From positions 1 to 64,000 of the forward strand of contig JBAZLJ010000003.1 of NCBI GenBank assembly GCA_041650315.1: a stretch of 64,000 nucleotides of DNA, given 5' to 3'. The DNA comes from JAGVYF01 sp041650315 (GTDB lineage: Archaea > Nanobdellota > Nanobdellia > Woesearchaeales > JAGVYF01). The notes below the pieces were generated by a model. That model searched no databases. It saw only the letters and a program-made list of their open reading frames with translations, and was not told the origin of the DNA. A program made the position numbers and the translations under genes. Below, in pieces: positions 36,022 to 45,202 of this stretch (the first letter of the stretch is position 1; each line of letters starts with the position of its first letter).

Positions 36022-38331
36022 ATGGTGGAATTGAAATATAAACTTTTATTCGTGTTTTCTATTGTTTTATTGTGTTCTATTGCAAGCGCTGATGCTGGCG
36101 TGACCAATGTTTCAGATCAGGCAAATACAACTACTAATTATTTAACATATACATTCAGTGCTAAAACAAATATCACTGGCAGCTGTACTTTGTATGGTAA
36201 TTGGTCAGGATCTTGGGCTAAAAACCAAACCTTTACTAATATGACTAAAGACACTTTATTTAGTTTCACACCAATAACATTCGCAACTGCGCAAACCACC
36301 AATTATTTCTGGAACGTGAATTGTTCAAATGCAACTTATACAACACCTGGTTGGGGCAATAACTACACTTTTGTAGTTGATGGAGTGGGTCCTTATGTTA
36401 CACTTCATTTGAATTATACTACCAATAGGCAAACATATGTGTTCTCATCAATGTCAACAGAAACCGGTACATGTACATTGTATGGTAGTTGGTCAGGGAT
36501 TTGGGCAAAGAATGAGACCAAAGCAGTAGTAGCGTCTACCCAATTCAATTTTACCTCGATTAAATTCACTAATACATCATTATCTAGTTATTTATGGGGC
36601 GTGAACTGCAGCGATCAATATGGCAATACTGTATTGAATTGGAGTACTACCAATATTACATTCACAACAGATGTTGTATCTCCATTGATTGTTAGTAATA
36701 GTCTAAGGAACTATACCAATGATATGAGAATTTACACAATGTCTGGTAAATTAAATGAATATGGTACATGTACATTGTACGGCAATTGGTCAGGTTCATG
36801 GGCAAAGAATGAGACTAAATCAGTAACTGCGAACGAGTTCTTCAATTTCACTACAATCGCATTCGCTATAGGTACATCTGCAAATTACAAATGGGGTGTA
36901 AACTGCACAGACCTTGCAGAGAATCAAGTGATGAATTGGAGCACAACTAATCTGACATTCACTCCAGATGGAACTGCTCCTACAATAACTACAGTTAGAA
37001 ATTTAACTGTGGATAATGCAACTTACATTTATTATGTGAATAGCAGTGAAACAGGCACTTGTACATTATGGGGCGATTGGTCAGGCTCATGGTCTGCAAA
37101 TGAGACTATTTCAGTTGTAGCCAATGTTGAATCTCCTTTTACAACAATACAATTTACTACTTATTCAGTACGTTATAATTGGACTGTGAAATGTTTGGAT
37201 GCAGCGTTGAATCCAGCATGGGCAGCAGCTAATTACACTACATTAGTAGGTAGAGACATTTATACGCCAAGAAGTACAACGAATCTTACACTTGCTGCAC
37301 AGTCTGCTTTAAACAAAGTAGTTTTGACTTGGCAAGCAGTCACATTAGATTCAGTGGGCAATACAGATGATTCAGAATTGAAATACATGATTTGGAGAAT
37401 CGCGAGTACACCTGCGAATTATACAGATACTCCATTACGTTTAGGATTCACAAATTTGAAGAACATAACTGGAGCAGTAACTACAAGTGATGAAATTTCA
37501 ACTACTTCATCTGCGACATATCATTATTTGGTTACAACTGCAGATGACGGCGGAAATTCAAACTTGAGCATCAAAAACGAAACTGCTGCTAATAACATAA
37601 GGCAAATTTATTTGACTTATACAGCACCAGTCGCAGACACCTCAACAGGTAGTTCAGGCGGTGGTTCAGGCAGTGGAGGTAGTGATAGTGGTGCTTCAAT
37701 AGTAAGCACAACGGCACCAACAATTGTAGGCACCAAACAATCTAAAGTTTGGGACACAATAACTGTTGAGAAACCAATTACTTTACTGATAACAAAAGCA
37801 GACTTTGCAATCAAGCAAATCGATGTTTCAGTAACAGAAGCAGTTTCGAATGCAGGATTGACTGTGACACAATTGATTGAACAGCCAACTACAACAACTG
37901 AATTGGATCACGCATACAAATATTTCAACATTGAAGGCTCAAATCTAGGTGCTTCATTGGATAAAGCAAAGATCAAGTTCAGCGTAGAGAAATCTTGGTT
38001 GACTAAGAACGGCTTGGATGCGAATGGTGTAATGATGTACAAATTCAAAGGTACTGAATGGATGCCATTAGCTACAATGAAAATATCAGAAGACGATAAT
38101 TCTGTGCAGTTTGAAGCAGAAACAACAACATTCAGCTATTATGCGATTGGTGCAAAACCAAAAGCTGCTGAAACACCTGCGACAACCACAGAACCAGCTA
38201 CAACAACAGAAGAGCAAGCTGAAACCGCAGCAGAAGGAAGCAACTTCTGGTGGTATGTATTAGCAGTAGCAATCGTAGCAGGACTAGTCTGGTACTTCTA
38301 CGGAACAGAAACCAAGCACAAAAGGAAATAA
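36022..38331 (+). CDS. Surface protein with four CTLYGNW modules and a PGF-pre-PGF-like domain
   Basis: 769 residues. Signal peptide (about 1-23, ending ASADA). Four ~95-residue modules, each with C-T-L-(Y/W)-G-x-W and a second Cys in a motif like WGVNC, fill residues 30-410. A fibronectin III-like segment (about 425-530), a Ser/Gly linker and a domain matching the archaeal PGF-pre-PGF type (about 580-712, SVEKSWLTKNGL...FSYYAIGAKPK) follow, then a Thr/Pro/Glu-rich spacer and one C-terminal membrane helix (743-764) with a basic tail. Type I membrane topology. GAGGTTGAT upstream serves as ribosome site. Adhesion or envelope role inferred. Confidence 0.88.
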   Translation: MVELKYKLLFVFSIVLLCSIASADAGVTNVSDQANTTTNYLTYTFSAKTNITGSCTLYGNWSGSWAKNQTFTNMTKDTLFSFTPITFATAQTTNYFWNVNCSNATYTTPGWGNNYTFVVDGVGPYVTLHLNYTTNRQTYVFSSMSTETGTCTLYGSWSGIWAKNETKAVVASTQFNFTSIKFTNTSLSSYLWGVNCSDQYGNTVLNWSTTNITFTTDVVSPLIVSNSLRNYTNDMRIYTMSGKLNEYGTCTLYGNWSGSWAKNETKSVTANEFFNFTTIAFAIGTSANYKWGVNCTDLAENQVMNWSTTNLTFTPDGTAPTITTVRNLTVDNATYIYYVNSSETGTCTLWGDWSGSWSANETISVVANVESPFTTIQFTTYSVRYNWTVKCLDAALNPAWAAANYTTLVGRDIYTPRSTTNLTLAAQSALNKVVLTWQAVTLDSVGNTDDSELKYMIWRIASTPANYTDTPLRLGFTNLKNITGAVTTSDEISTTSSATYHYLVTTADDGGNSNLSIKNETAANNIRQIYLTYTAPVADTSTGSSGGGSGSGGSDSGASIVSTTAPTIVGTKQSKVWDTITVEKPITLLITKADFAIKQIDVSVTEAVSNAGLTVTQLIEQPTTTTELDHAYKYFNIEGSNLGASLDKAKIKFSVEKSWLTKNGLDANGVMMYKFKGTEWMPLATMKISEDDNSVQFEAETTTFSYYAIGAKPKAAETPATTTEPATTTEEQAETAAEGSNFWWYVLAVAIVAGLVWYFYGTETKHKRK

Positions 38332-38371
38332 ACTTTCCTTTATTTTTCTTATTTTTTAATTTATTTTATAA

Positions 38372-39073
38372 TTATTGATTAAGATAGAATTCTCTTTTAT
38401 CTTCGGGAAACTTCTCAATAGCATATCTTAACATAGTTCTGGGCATTTTTTTGCAATTCTTCATCAGGAATGCTTCTTCAGCAGCCATATCGCGTTTGCC
38501 TACTTCGCGCAGCATCCAACCTACTGCTTTATGCATTAAATCATGTGTATCATGTAGCGAAATCTCAGCAAGTCTTAATGTATCTTCAAACTGATTGTTA
38601 CGGATGAATGCAAAGGTTGCTATTATCGCAATACGTCGGTCCCATAGACTCTTTGACTTAATCAACTCATATAATACATCTCTTTTCATATCTAATAAGA
38701 AGTCGCCAAGTATTTGGCTAGCAGAAAGGTCAACAAGGTCCCAATTATTGATGAATCTTGTATTCCCCAGATAGAATTCAACAGCTAATCTTTTATTGAA
38801 AATAGTGGCTTTATTGTATTTATTGATCAACACTAGCAATGCTGTGAGCCTAAATTCGTGATATTTACTAAGAATTAACTCTTGCAGTTCATCAAGCATA
38901 AGATCGGGATATTTCTTAGCGATTTTACGTTGTATTGGCACTACAATGCCTAAGAACTTATCACCATAGCCGTATTCTCCCCTTTTAGTCTTAAAGAAAC
39001 GTGCTAACTCTTCAGCTTTCCTAGGATTTTTATGTTTAAGCAGTTCCTTTTTGATCTCTCTTATGCTATTCAT
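38372..39073 (-). CDS. AlkD-like DNA alkylation repair protein
   Basis: 233 residues of HEAT-like helical repeats. Family motifs NNWDLVDLSA (about residue 111), LWDRRIAIIATFAFI (145) and DLMHKAVGWMLREVGKRD (180) are those of AlkD, a glycosylase that removes N3/N7-alkylated purines without base flipping. The WD and RR residues expected at the DNA-facing cleft are present. TATA-like CTTATATAAC about 25 bases upstream, leaderless ATG. Confidence 0.85.
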   Translation of the reverse strand: MNSIREIKKELLKHKNPRKAEELARFFKTKRGEYGYGDKFLGIVVPIQRKIAKKYPDLMLDELQELILSKYHEFRLTALLVLINKYNKATIFNKRLAVEFYLGNTRFINNWDLVDLSASQILGDFLLDMKRDVLYELIKSKSLWDRRIAIIATFAFIRNNQFEDTLRLAEISLHDTHDLMHKAVGWMLREVGKRDMAAEEAFLMKNCKKMPRTMLRYAIEKFPEDKREFYLNQ

Positions 39074-39137
39074 ATTTAGAGATTAGGAACTAGGTTATAT
39101 AAGATTAATTGAAAATAAAAGAGAAAAAGAAGAAGAC

Positions 39138-41087
39138 TTAATAGAAATAGTCTTCAGGATAATAGACATAATCTTCTTCAGCCAGGCTTCCGACAGCTTT
39201 CTTAGCTTTTTTCTTAGGCTTATTTACTTCGCTAAGATCTGGCTCTTCAGCGCCAACATCAGACTCTGCTTGAATTTCGTCGAATATCCTTGGCCTTTTA
39301 GATCTCATGTATTGAGTCTTTTTAGGTTCAGATGCTCTTTCGTCAGATTTCAAGACAGGAGTTCCTTTGACTTTAACTTCAGAATCTACATCTACAACTT
39401 CAATCTGAGGCGTTTCTATATCTAAAGAGCTTTCAGCTACTTCTTTTTTCTTAGCCTTTTTAGCTTTAGGTTCTTTTACTTCCACAGCTTCTTTAGGTAT
39501 CTCCTCAACAATTTCTACTTTTGGGATATCAGCTTCATGCTTAAGCTGTGCTTCATCTTCCTGTTCAATTTCTTCGCTTTGGAACACGAAACTTTCATCG
39601 TCAACTTCTTCAAAGAAGAAATTGACAACGCCTTTCTTAAGCTTGTCTAGGAATCCATTATCATTTGTGGTAACTTCTGGTTCTAGTTTAAGATCTATCT
39701 GAGGTTCTTCTTTCTCATCAAACATCTTTTCAATCTCAGCTACAAAAGTGGTATCGCCAAGGGTGGTTTCTTCTTTTTTCTTGTAAGCGACAGCTGATTC
39801 GGTTTTCAATGATGCGCCATACTCTTCTTTTATATCAGAAGGTGTTTCTACATTGAACACATCATCTTCTTCTAAGAAGAAATCTGCAATTCCTTTCATC
39901 GTGCGTTTCAGTAACCCTGATCCTTCTTCAGCGACAGGTGTTGCTTCAAGCATACTAGGAGTTTCCAATTGTTGTTGAACCATAGGTTCATTTACTATTT
40001 CCTCAACAACTTTAGGTTCTTCCCTAACTTCTTTGAGTTTAACACTGCTCTTTGTGCCTTGCAGCATTTCAATCATGACAGTATTCTTATCAGTTTTGTG
40101 CTGGCTTTTCTCGAGATCGCTTCTCAGTCTTTCAACTTCTTTTCTTAACTCTCTGCTTTCTTTAAGTTCAGCGCGTAATGATGCAATCTCGTTAGCCAGT
40201 TCATCATTCTGCGATTTAACTTGATCAACAGCTTTTAATTCTTCTTTAGCAGCGAATCCACCAAGTTTTTCTTCGAAATCTGACACAGAACCAAGCCTTT
40301 TCCTGATATCTTCAATTTCATTGTTGAACAAGTTTATGTCAACAGAACCGCTTTTCTGATCAGTAATCTGCGCCATGCGCATATTCAATTCAGCCAAGCT
40401 TTCTTTCAAGTCTTCGATATCCTTGACTTTATTCAAGAATGATTCTTCCTTTACGAATTTAGCGCAGGACACTTCTTTGAATTCCATCAATTGTTGTTTT
40501 GCATTCTGCAATTCGTTCAATAGTTCTTTGGATTTGGATAATTCGTCTTTGAAAGAAGCAGTATCTTCTTGCACATTGGTTAATTGCCTATTGATATTCA
40601 GTTTCTCAAAGTAATTGAACTTTATTTCTTCGATGTCTTTGGTTTTTTCAACTAGTCCCAAGATTGCTTTTTCAATGACTTGGTTATTATCTTCAAAGCT
40701 TTTTTTAGTAACAAGCTTTTCTTTCAGAATATCCATTACTTTGACGAAATTGTCTTTCAGTTTAGCAGTATCAGCAGATACTTTCTCAAGTTCTTTTTTG
40801 TAGTCTGCTTTGAGCTCTTCTTTATATGACTTTGATTCTTCCTTCATCGCAGAAAGTGATTCGCGCTGTTCATTGACCAATTCATTCTTGTAATCTTTGA
40901 ATTTCTTGATTTCATCAGCGAGGAATTTTATTTTCGTATTAGTTAAATCTAAGCTGTTTTTGTTTCTTTTTTCAGCTTCTTTGAGTTCGACATTAAGTTC
41001 TTTTTTTGTCTCAGACATATCTTCTTTTATCTTAGAAAAAGAAGTCTTCAATACGCTATCAAGTTCAGAAAAGTTATTTACTTTCAT
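39138..41087 (-). CDS. Large charged coiled-coil protein
   Basis: 649 residues. The N-terminus (LDSVLKTSFSKIKEDM) matches the starts of three other coiled-coil proteins in this window. Residues ~15-350 are coiled coil with Lys/Glu heptads. The C-terminal half is acidic and low-complexity, with two copies of an amphipathic segment: LLKRTMKGIADFFLEEDD (about residue 392) and FLDKLKKGVVNFFFEEVDD (about 481). Basic KKAKKK patches and a Tyr-rich tail (YVYYPEDYFY) end it. GGGGGT ribosome site. No catalytic motif; a cytoskeletal, chromosome or membrane-scaffold role would be speculation. Confidence 0.75.
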   Translation of the reverse strand: MKVNNFSELDSVLKTSFSKIKEDMSETKKELNVELKEAEKRNKNSLDLTNTKIKFLADEIKKFKDYKNELVNEQRESLSAMKEESKSYKEELKADYKKELEKVSADTAKLKDNFVKVMDILKEKLVTKKSFEDNNQVIEKAILGLVEKTKDIEEIKFNYFEKLNINRQLTNVQEDTASFKDELSKSKELLNELQNAKQQLMEFKEVSCAKFVKEESFLNKVKDIEDLKESLAELNMRMAQITDQKSGSVDINLFNNEIEDIRKRLGSVSDFEEKLGGFAAKEELKAVDQVKSQNDELANEIASLRAELKESRELRKEVERLRSDLEKSQHKTDKNTVMIEMLQGTKSSVKLKEVREEPKVVEEIVNEPMVQQQLETPSMLEATPVAEEGSGLLKRTMKGIADFFLEEDDVFNVETPSDIKEEYGASLKTESAVAYKKKEETTLGDTTFVAEIEKMFDEKEEPQIDLKLEPEVTTNDNGFLDKLKKGVVNFFFEEVDDESFVFQSEEIEQEDEAQLKHEADIPKVEIVEEIPKEAVEVKEPKAKKAKKKEVAESSLDIETPQIEVVDVDSEVKVKGTPVLKSDERASEPKKTQYMRSKRPRIFDEIQAESDVGAEEPDLSEVNKPKKKAKKAVGSLAEEDYVYYPEDYFY

Positions 41088-41175
41088 CTCATCTACCCCC
41101 TATTTATCACATTACTAATTGAATATTATACCCTCTCTTTTTCAAGATTTATGAGTTCGACCTCTATATAAAGAT

Positions 41176-41190
41176 TATGCGACTCGCATA
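41176..41190. other. Short perfect hairpin upstream of the coiled-coil gene
   Basis: TATGCG-ACT-CGCATA, just upstream of a minus-strand TATA-like CTTTATATAGA. Could be an operator; nothing more can be said. Confidence 0.3.
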
Positions 41191-41247
41191 TATCTATTTC
41201 TTAGCCGAAGAGTTAGAATATATATTAAGAAAATAATGATTTGAAAT

Positions 41248-41445
41248 CTAATCTTTTTTGTATTGCGCAACTAAATCAATCAAATCGCAATGTGTTAAGA
41301 ACAATGCTCTGCAGCAAGGTCTTTCCAAGCCGAGATCATCCATGACTTTTTTCTTGTCGTCGCCTCTATCTAGACGTTTATTATAGTCTTCCCATAGGTG
41401 CGATACAGGTTTTCCGCAAGAAAAGCATCTCATTGGTACAATCAT
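41248..41445 (-). CDS. rpoN: DNA-directed RNA polymerase subunit N (Rpb10)
   Basis: 65 residues, usual size. Zinc-binding motif CFSCGKPV at the N-terminus and the paired ERPCCRALFL motif, together the four Cys typical of archaeal RpoN/eukaryotic Rpb10. Assembles with subunits D, L and P. Stands alone here, not in the common S9/L13 operon. TATA-like ACTATATAG about 30 bases before the ATG suggests a leaderless message. Confidence 0.95.
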   Translation of the reverse strand: MIVPMRCFSCGKPVSHLWEDYNKRLDRGDDKKKVMDDLGLERPCCRALFLTHCDLIDLVAQYKKD

Positions 41446-41532
41446 TTTTTATCACGCAATTAATATTTAAGCTATATAGTGGGATATTGGTCCTTTTATA
41501 AATCTTTCTGTAAAAGGTACATTTCAGATAAT

Positions 41533-41689
41533 GTCTGCAACCATTGTAAATTTTATCGCTAAAGAAGAGAACTGACTGGGCTCCACTACGAGGGATGTCA
41601 GTCATAGCATAGGAATGTAGAAAATTTACCCCTCAAAACCGCGGTTTTGATGGTGCTCAGAATTAATATAATTCTGACACGTTGCAGAC
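41533..41689 (+). ncRNA. Structured intergenic element, family B copy 1
   Basis: 157 bases. P1 pairs GTCTGCAAC (41533) with GTTGCAGAC (41681); P2 pairs GTAAATTTT (41546) with AAAATTTAC (41621); P3 pairs ACTGAC (41571) with GTCAGT (41597). The 5' strand between P2 and P3 (ATCGCTAAAGAAGAGA) is identical to copy 2. Two extra hairpins (41633-41650, 41657-41677) sit between P2 and P1 on the 3' side, a place where copy 2 has none. Between rpoN and the IMPDH-family gene. Confidence 0.6.
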
Positions 41690-41708
41690 AATCGAAATGA
41701 GAAAAATT

Positions 41709-42932
41709 CTATCTGTAATGCTTGAACTCTTCTGCATGCGGAGTATTTTCTTTCTGTCCGAGGGGGCTGATCTTCTCGAACAAAGCCCGTTTCTGTAATT
41801 CTTTAATAGTATGTGCGGTACTATAGCTCATGCCAGACTGCAGTCCGCCAACCAACTGCTCGATTATTGGTTTGACAAATCCTTTGTAAGGTATTCTTTT
41901 AGTAACACCTTCAGGGATGATTCTTTTGTTGCCATCGACAAGTTTCTTTGATTGCGCATCTACTTGCACATCTCTGCTCGACATACCGCGATAGATTTTG
42001 AAGCATTTTTCGCATTCCTCCGGGGTCATCTTGCGGAGTGTCGATTGCGGCACAAGCATATCTTTACCATTCTTGATAGAATAAACATTTCCGGGGCTTT
42101 CATATGTCCCTGCAAGTAAACTGCCTAGCATGACTGTGCTAGCCCCCGCAGCAAGCGCTTTTACAATATCTGCAGAAAGCCTGATTCCGCCGTCAGCAAT
42201 TATAGGTATTCCATATTCTCTTGCTTTCCTTGCACAACGATATATTGCAGATAGTTGAGGGACCCCATGTCCGGTTACAAGCCTAGTTGTGCATACTGCG
42301 CCAGGCCCGATTCCGACTTTGATGCAGTCGACGCCTAGATTAGCAAGGAATTCTACTCCACCAGGTGTAGCTACATTGCCGGCGACGATAGGATGATGTG
42401 GATATTTTGAACGGAATGTTGTTATTGCATTAGCCATCTGCTCTGAATAACCATTCGCTATATCGAATATGATTATGTCAGCGCCTGCATTGATTAGCTT
42501 ATCAGCGCGATCCATGAAATCTTCTTTGACTCCTACTGATGCACCTACTAGATACTTCTTGCCTACTTCAACGCCTCTGCGTTTAACTTCTTTAATCATT
42601 TCAGCTTCTTCATCTATAGAGTTAGTCAGCCGGTATAGGAAGCCAATGCCGCCTATTTCAGCCATAGCTACCGCCATCTCTACTCCAGTGACTGTATCCA
42701 TATTCGCTGAGATTATAGGTATTTTCAACTTTATCTTGCTAGTCAAATCAGATGTTGTATCAGCATCTCTTCTGCTGTTTAATGATTTCCTAGGCAACAT
42801 AATCACGTCGTCAAAAGTGGTATTGTATGCAAGCAATGCATATCTGCCTATACTTGACGATCTGTACCTCTTGTAGATAGAATCGTACATGTCTTCCAGA
42901 ATTTCTGTGAATGGCACGTCTTCATCAGGCAA
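41709..42932 (-). CDS. guaB: IMP dehydrogenase/GMP reductase family protein without CBS domains
   Basis: 407 residues. TIM-barrel family motifs: ANMDTVTG, ADGGIRLSADIVKALAAGAS and the catalytic-Cys loop GIGPGAVCTTRLVTGHG (Cys near residue 213). The flap reads YRGMSSRDVQ and is followed by EGVTKRIPYKG. Loss of the CBS pair and the GMSS flap resemble GMP reductase, while PYKG and length fit IMP dehydrogenase; IMPDH is favoured but not certain. It starts at TTG, ~30 bases after a TATA-like AGATATATTA. Catalyses the first step of GTP synthesis if IMPDH. Confidence 0.8.
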   Translation of the reverse strand: MPDEDVPFTEILEDMYDSIYKRYRSSSIGRYALLAYNTTFDDVIMLPRKSLNSRRDADTTSDLTSKIKLKIPIISANMDTVTGVEMAVAMAEIGGIGFLYRLTNSIDEEAEMIKEVKRRGVEVGKKYLVGASVGVKEDFMDRADKLINAGADIIIFDIANGYSEQMANAITTFRSKYPHHPIVAGNVATPGGVEFLANLGVDCIKVGIGPGAVCTTRLVTGHGVPQLSAIYRCARKAREYGIPIIADGGIRLSADIVKALAAGASTVMLGSLLAGTYESPGNVYSIKNGKDMLVPQSTLRKMTPEECEKCFKIYRGMSSRDVQVDAQSKKLVDGNKRIIPEGVTKRIPYKGFVKPIIEQLVGGLQSGMSYSTAHTIKELQKRALFEKISPLGQKENTPHAEEFKHYR

Positions 42933-42980
42933 TTATTCCTATTTAAGCATTATTAGGGTGTAATATATCTAAGAAAAACA

Positions 42981-43493
42981 TTAGACTTTCGATAATTCAT
43001 ATAGTCTGACAAACACTTCAGGTTCAATTTTAAGGCCAGCTTCCACAAGCAGTTTAGCGAGAGAATAACCTTCTTTGTCAGGTGCTTCTTTGCCGTCGAT
43101 AACCTGATGCTTTAATATCTTCGTTATAAGAGGTTTACAGAGGATTCCTTCATTCAAGCCTATTGCTACCTCATTCCCGCGATCATTGAAGAATTTGAGC
43201 CTTTTCAGGTCGATAAATGAGCCTTTATTAGACCATATCATATTCTCTTCTTTGAATCCATGATTAGCGAGTTCTAGCCTGATAGCATCGCATAATAGCT
43301 CCTTTTTAGATCTGGTTTTAACATCATAATCCCTGTAGAATTCAGCGAATGGAATCTCAGTTTCTCGACGATGATTATAGACTCGGCCAAGATACTTCTT
43401 AGCTTTCTGTCTAGGGCCATTTGCAGTCCATATATTCTCGACGAGATAGGCATAATTTTTGCCTTTTATGGATTTGGTACGTACGAATGTCAT
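42981..43493 (-). CDS. Conserved archaeal-type hypothetical protein
   Basis: 170 residues. The N-terminal ~40 residues (FVRTKSIKGKNYAYLVEN...RQKAKKYLG) look like the short beta-hairpin domain seen at the start of some IS1634-type transposases and of stand-alone archaeal proteins. The rest is mixed alpha/beta with no catalytic motif and no DDE residues. I do not recognise a function. TATA-like GCTATATAAG ~28 bases upstream on the minus strand. It borders a 916-base gene-free block. Confidence 0.65.
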   Translation of the reverse strand: MTFVRTKSIKGKNYAYLVENIWTANGPRQKAKKYLGRVYNHRRETEIPFAEFYRDYDVKTRSKKELLCDAIRLELANHGFKEENMIWSNKGSFIDLKRLKFFNDRGNEVAIGLNEGILCKPLITKILKHQVIDGKEAPDKEGYSLAKLLVEAGLKIEPEVFVRLYELSKV

Positions 43494-44409
43494 AATTGAC
43501 TTTAGGCACTATGTAACTTATATAGCTTTTGCCTCACTTTTGCTATATACTTCATATATGAGTCGCTAAAGCCTAGAACTTAGTTTATTCAGTAGCTATT
43601 TAGCCTCTATTTTTAATCAAATCTTAATCAATTGTGATTAATGACTCACTTAGTACGGGTAATTACTATGAGGTAGCTATTTCCTATTATGATTAGCTAT
43701 CTAAACCACTTATTTATCAAACCATTACCATTAGCCTTTAACTAAACGGTTAGAATCATCAATTAACCACTCACTTTACTATATGCATACCAATATATGC
43801 ACCATATTAGTACCTTATTGGCAGGTATTTTTCTTAAGGTATGGCTTATCTTTATCATTATACTTGGCTATATTAGGCAGATATATCTTAATGATGGCCT
43901 TTTAGCCACATTTTGAAGGCTCACTTTGCTATATAGCAGATTCATTTAGGGGTAAGGCTATTCAACTAATACCTCTCTTTTCTCTATTCAATAGGTAGTT
44001 ACCGATTACCTTTCCTATTTTGGGTCAGTTTAACCCTCATTCCCAGTCTCACTTCTTCAGTCTTAATTGGGACTGATCCCATTAACTATCTTATTCTCAA
44101 TCCCAGTTCATTATTTGGGACTGAGACTATCCCATTATAATTTCATTCCACCAGAAATTACTTCAATTAGTTTGCGCAAATTGGACAAAAATTGAGCAAA
44201 ATTCGTTAAAAATTCAATTAGTTTGTCAGTCTCATTCTCAGTCCTATTATAGTCTCAGTCCCATCTTATTGGGACTAAGACTAGGTTGGAAAAGCTAAAA
44301 TTTATCAGTTATAGCCTTTTTTCAGTCCCACAATAGTCCTAGGACTATCCTATCTCAGTCCTATTTTTTAGACAAAATTCATAAAATATTTGATAAAAAT
44401 CTAGAAAAA
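43494..44409. repeat. Gene-free, repeat-rich AT block (possible origin, partition or operator region)
   Basis: No reading frame of note. The left half holds three near-identical direct repeats CTCACTTT(T)GCTATAT at 43533, 43770 and 43920, and TAGCTATTT-type repeats near 43592, 43671 and 43692. The right half (44045-44362) holds about fifteen AGTCYC/RGGACT motifs, including palindrome AGTCCTAGGACT (44335-44346), GGGACTGAGACT (44117) and three clustered sites at 44251-44282. The array ends ~50 bases from the 3' end of the winged-helix gene at 44410. Confidence 0.6.
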
Positions 44410-45141
44410 TTATTGATCCATTTTGCTATTCAGATTAGCGATATAATGTTTCTCTTTGCCCTTCCAACTGATACTCATAGGATGCTCTTTTTCAAGCTCA
44501 GTGAGAAGTCTATAGAATGAGCTTTTTGAGCATAATCCTTGCTCATCAACTACCATTTCCTTAAGGTTAAGGCCCGATATATTGCCATATTTCTGTATAA
44601 GTGAGAGTATTACATTCTTCACATATTGCTTAGAATTGCGAGTGACCTTCTCAATGATCTTTTCCCGCAGCTGATTTACCCTAGGTTGTGATACATATGT
44701 AGTATGGATAGGTGATAAAGTGTGTACTGGCCTATTTTCAAGTGTCTCTAGCTTGTTTTGCAGCTGCTTCACTCTCAAGTATATTGGCTCATTCACCTTG
44801 CCCGCTTTTGAAAGTGAGTGTTCTATCTCTTGTAGGCGCCTTAAAGTAGGTCTGCGATCATCCATAAGTGTTTCAACCTTGTCATTCAATATATTTATGC
44901 GTGAAAGTATATGATCATAAGAATAATGTTGATCGATTATTTTCTTAATATCACTAGGTGTTTTCGGCATATAATTTATCTGATTCTCGACGAGCTTTAG
45001 CCTAATATCGTATTCATCTTGCTTCTTTTTGAAATGATGTAGAAAGTCGATTATTTCGTTGGTTTCCTCTCTGACTTTGTCAAAAGAAATCTTCACATTC
45101 TCTACTAATTTCTGCATTTCTTTCTTGCCGAATATTGACAT
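44410..45141 (-). CDS. Coiled-coil plus winged-helix DNA-binding-like protein (copy 2)
   Basis: 243 residues. N-terminal VKISFDKVREET helix, coiled coil to about residue 130, then a C-terminal domain with MVVDEQGLCSKSSFYRLLTEL, the same signature as the protein at 35109-35660. The last ~90 residues have winged-helix spacing. GGGGTAAT ribosome site before ATG. Like copy 1 it has a dense RGACT-motif array directly past its stop. DNA binding is inferred from the fold outline and the paired arrays. Confidence 0.7.
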   Translation of the reverse strand: MSIFGKKEMQKLVENVKISFDKVREETNEIIDFLHHFKKKQDEYDIRLKLVENQINYMPKTPSDIKKIIDQHYSYDHILSRINILNDKVETLMDDRRPTLRRLQEIEHSLSKAGKVNEPIYLRVKQLQNKLETLENRPVHTLSPIHTTYVSQPRVNQLREKIIEKVTRNSKQYVKNVILSLIQKYGNISGLNLKEMVVDEQGLCSKSSFYRLLTELEKEHPMSISWKGKEKHYIANLNSKMDQ

Positions 45142-45202
45142 GATTACCCCAACTACCTATATTTGAGTTTTTATTATTCATAAAGTTTTGCATTCTAATA
45201 AT

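Noticed and set aside
42981..43493. Transposase gene
   Set aside because: The N-terminus resembles the leading domain of some IS1634 transposases, but no DDE residues, no inverted ends, and length is 170.
43494..44409. CRISPR array
   Set aside because: Repeats are 6-15 bases with irregular spacing and no constant repeat-spacer design; no cas gene nearby.
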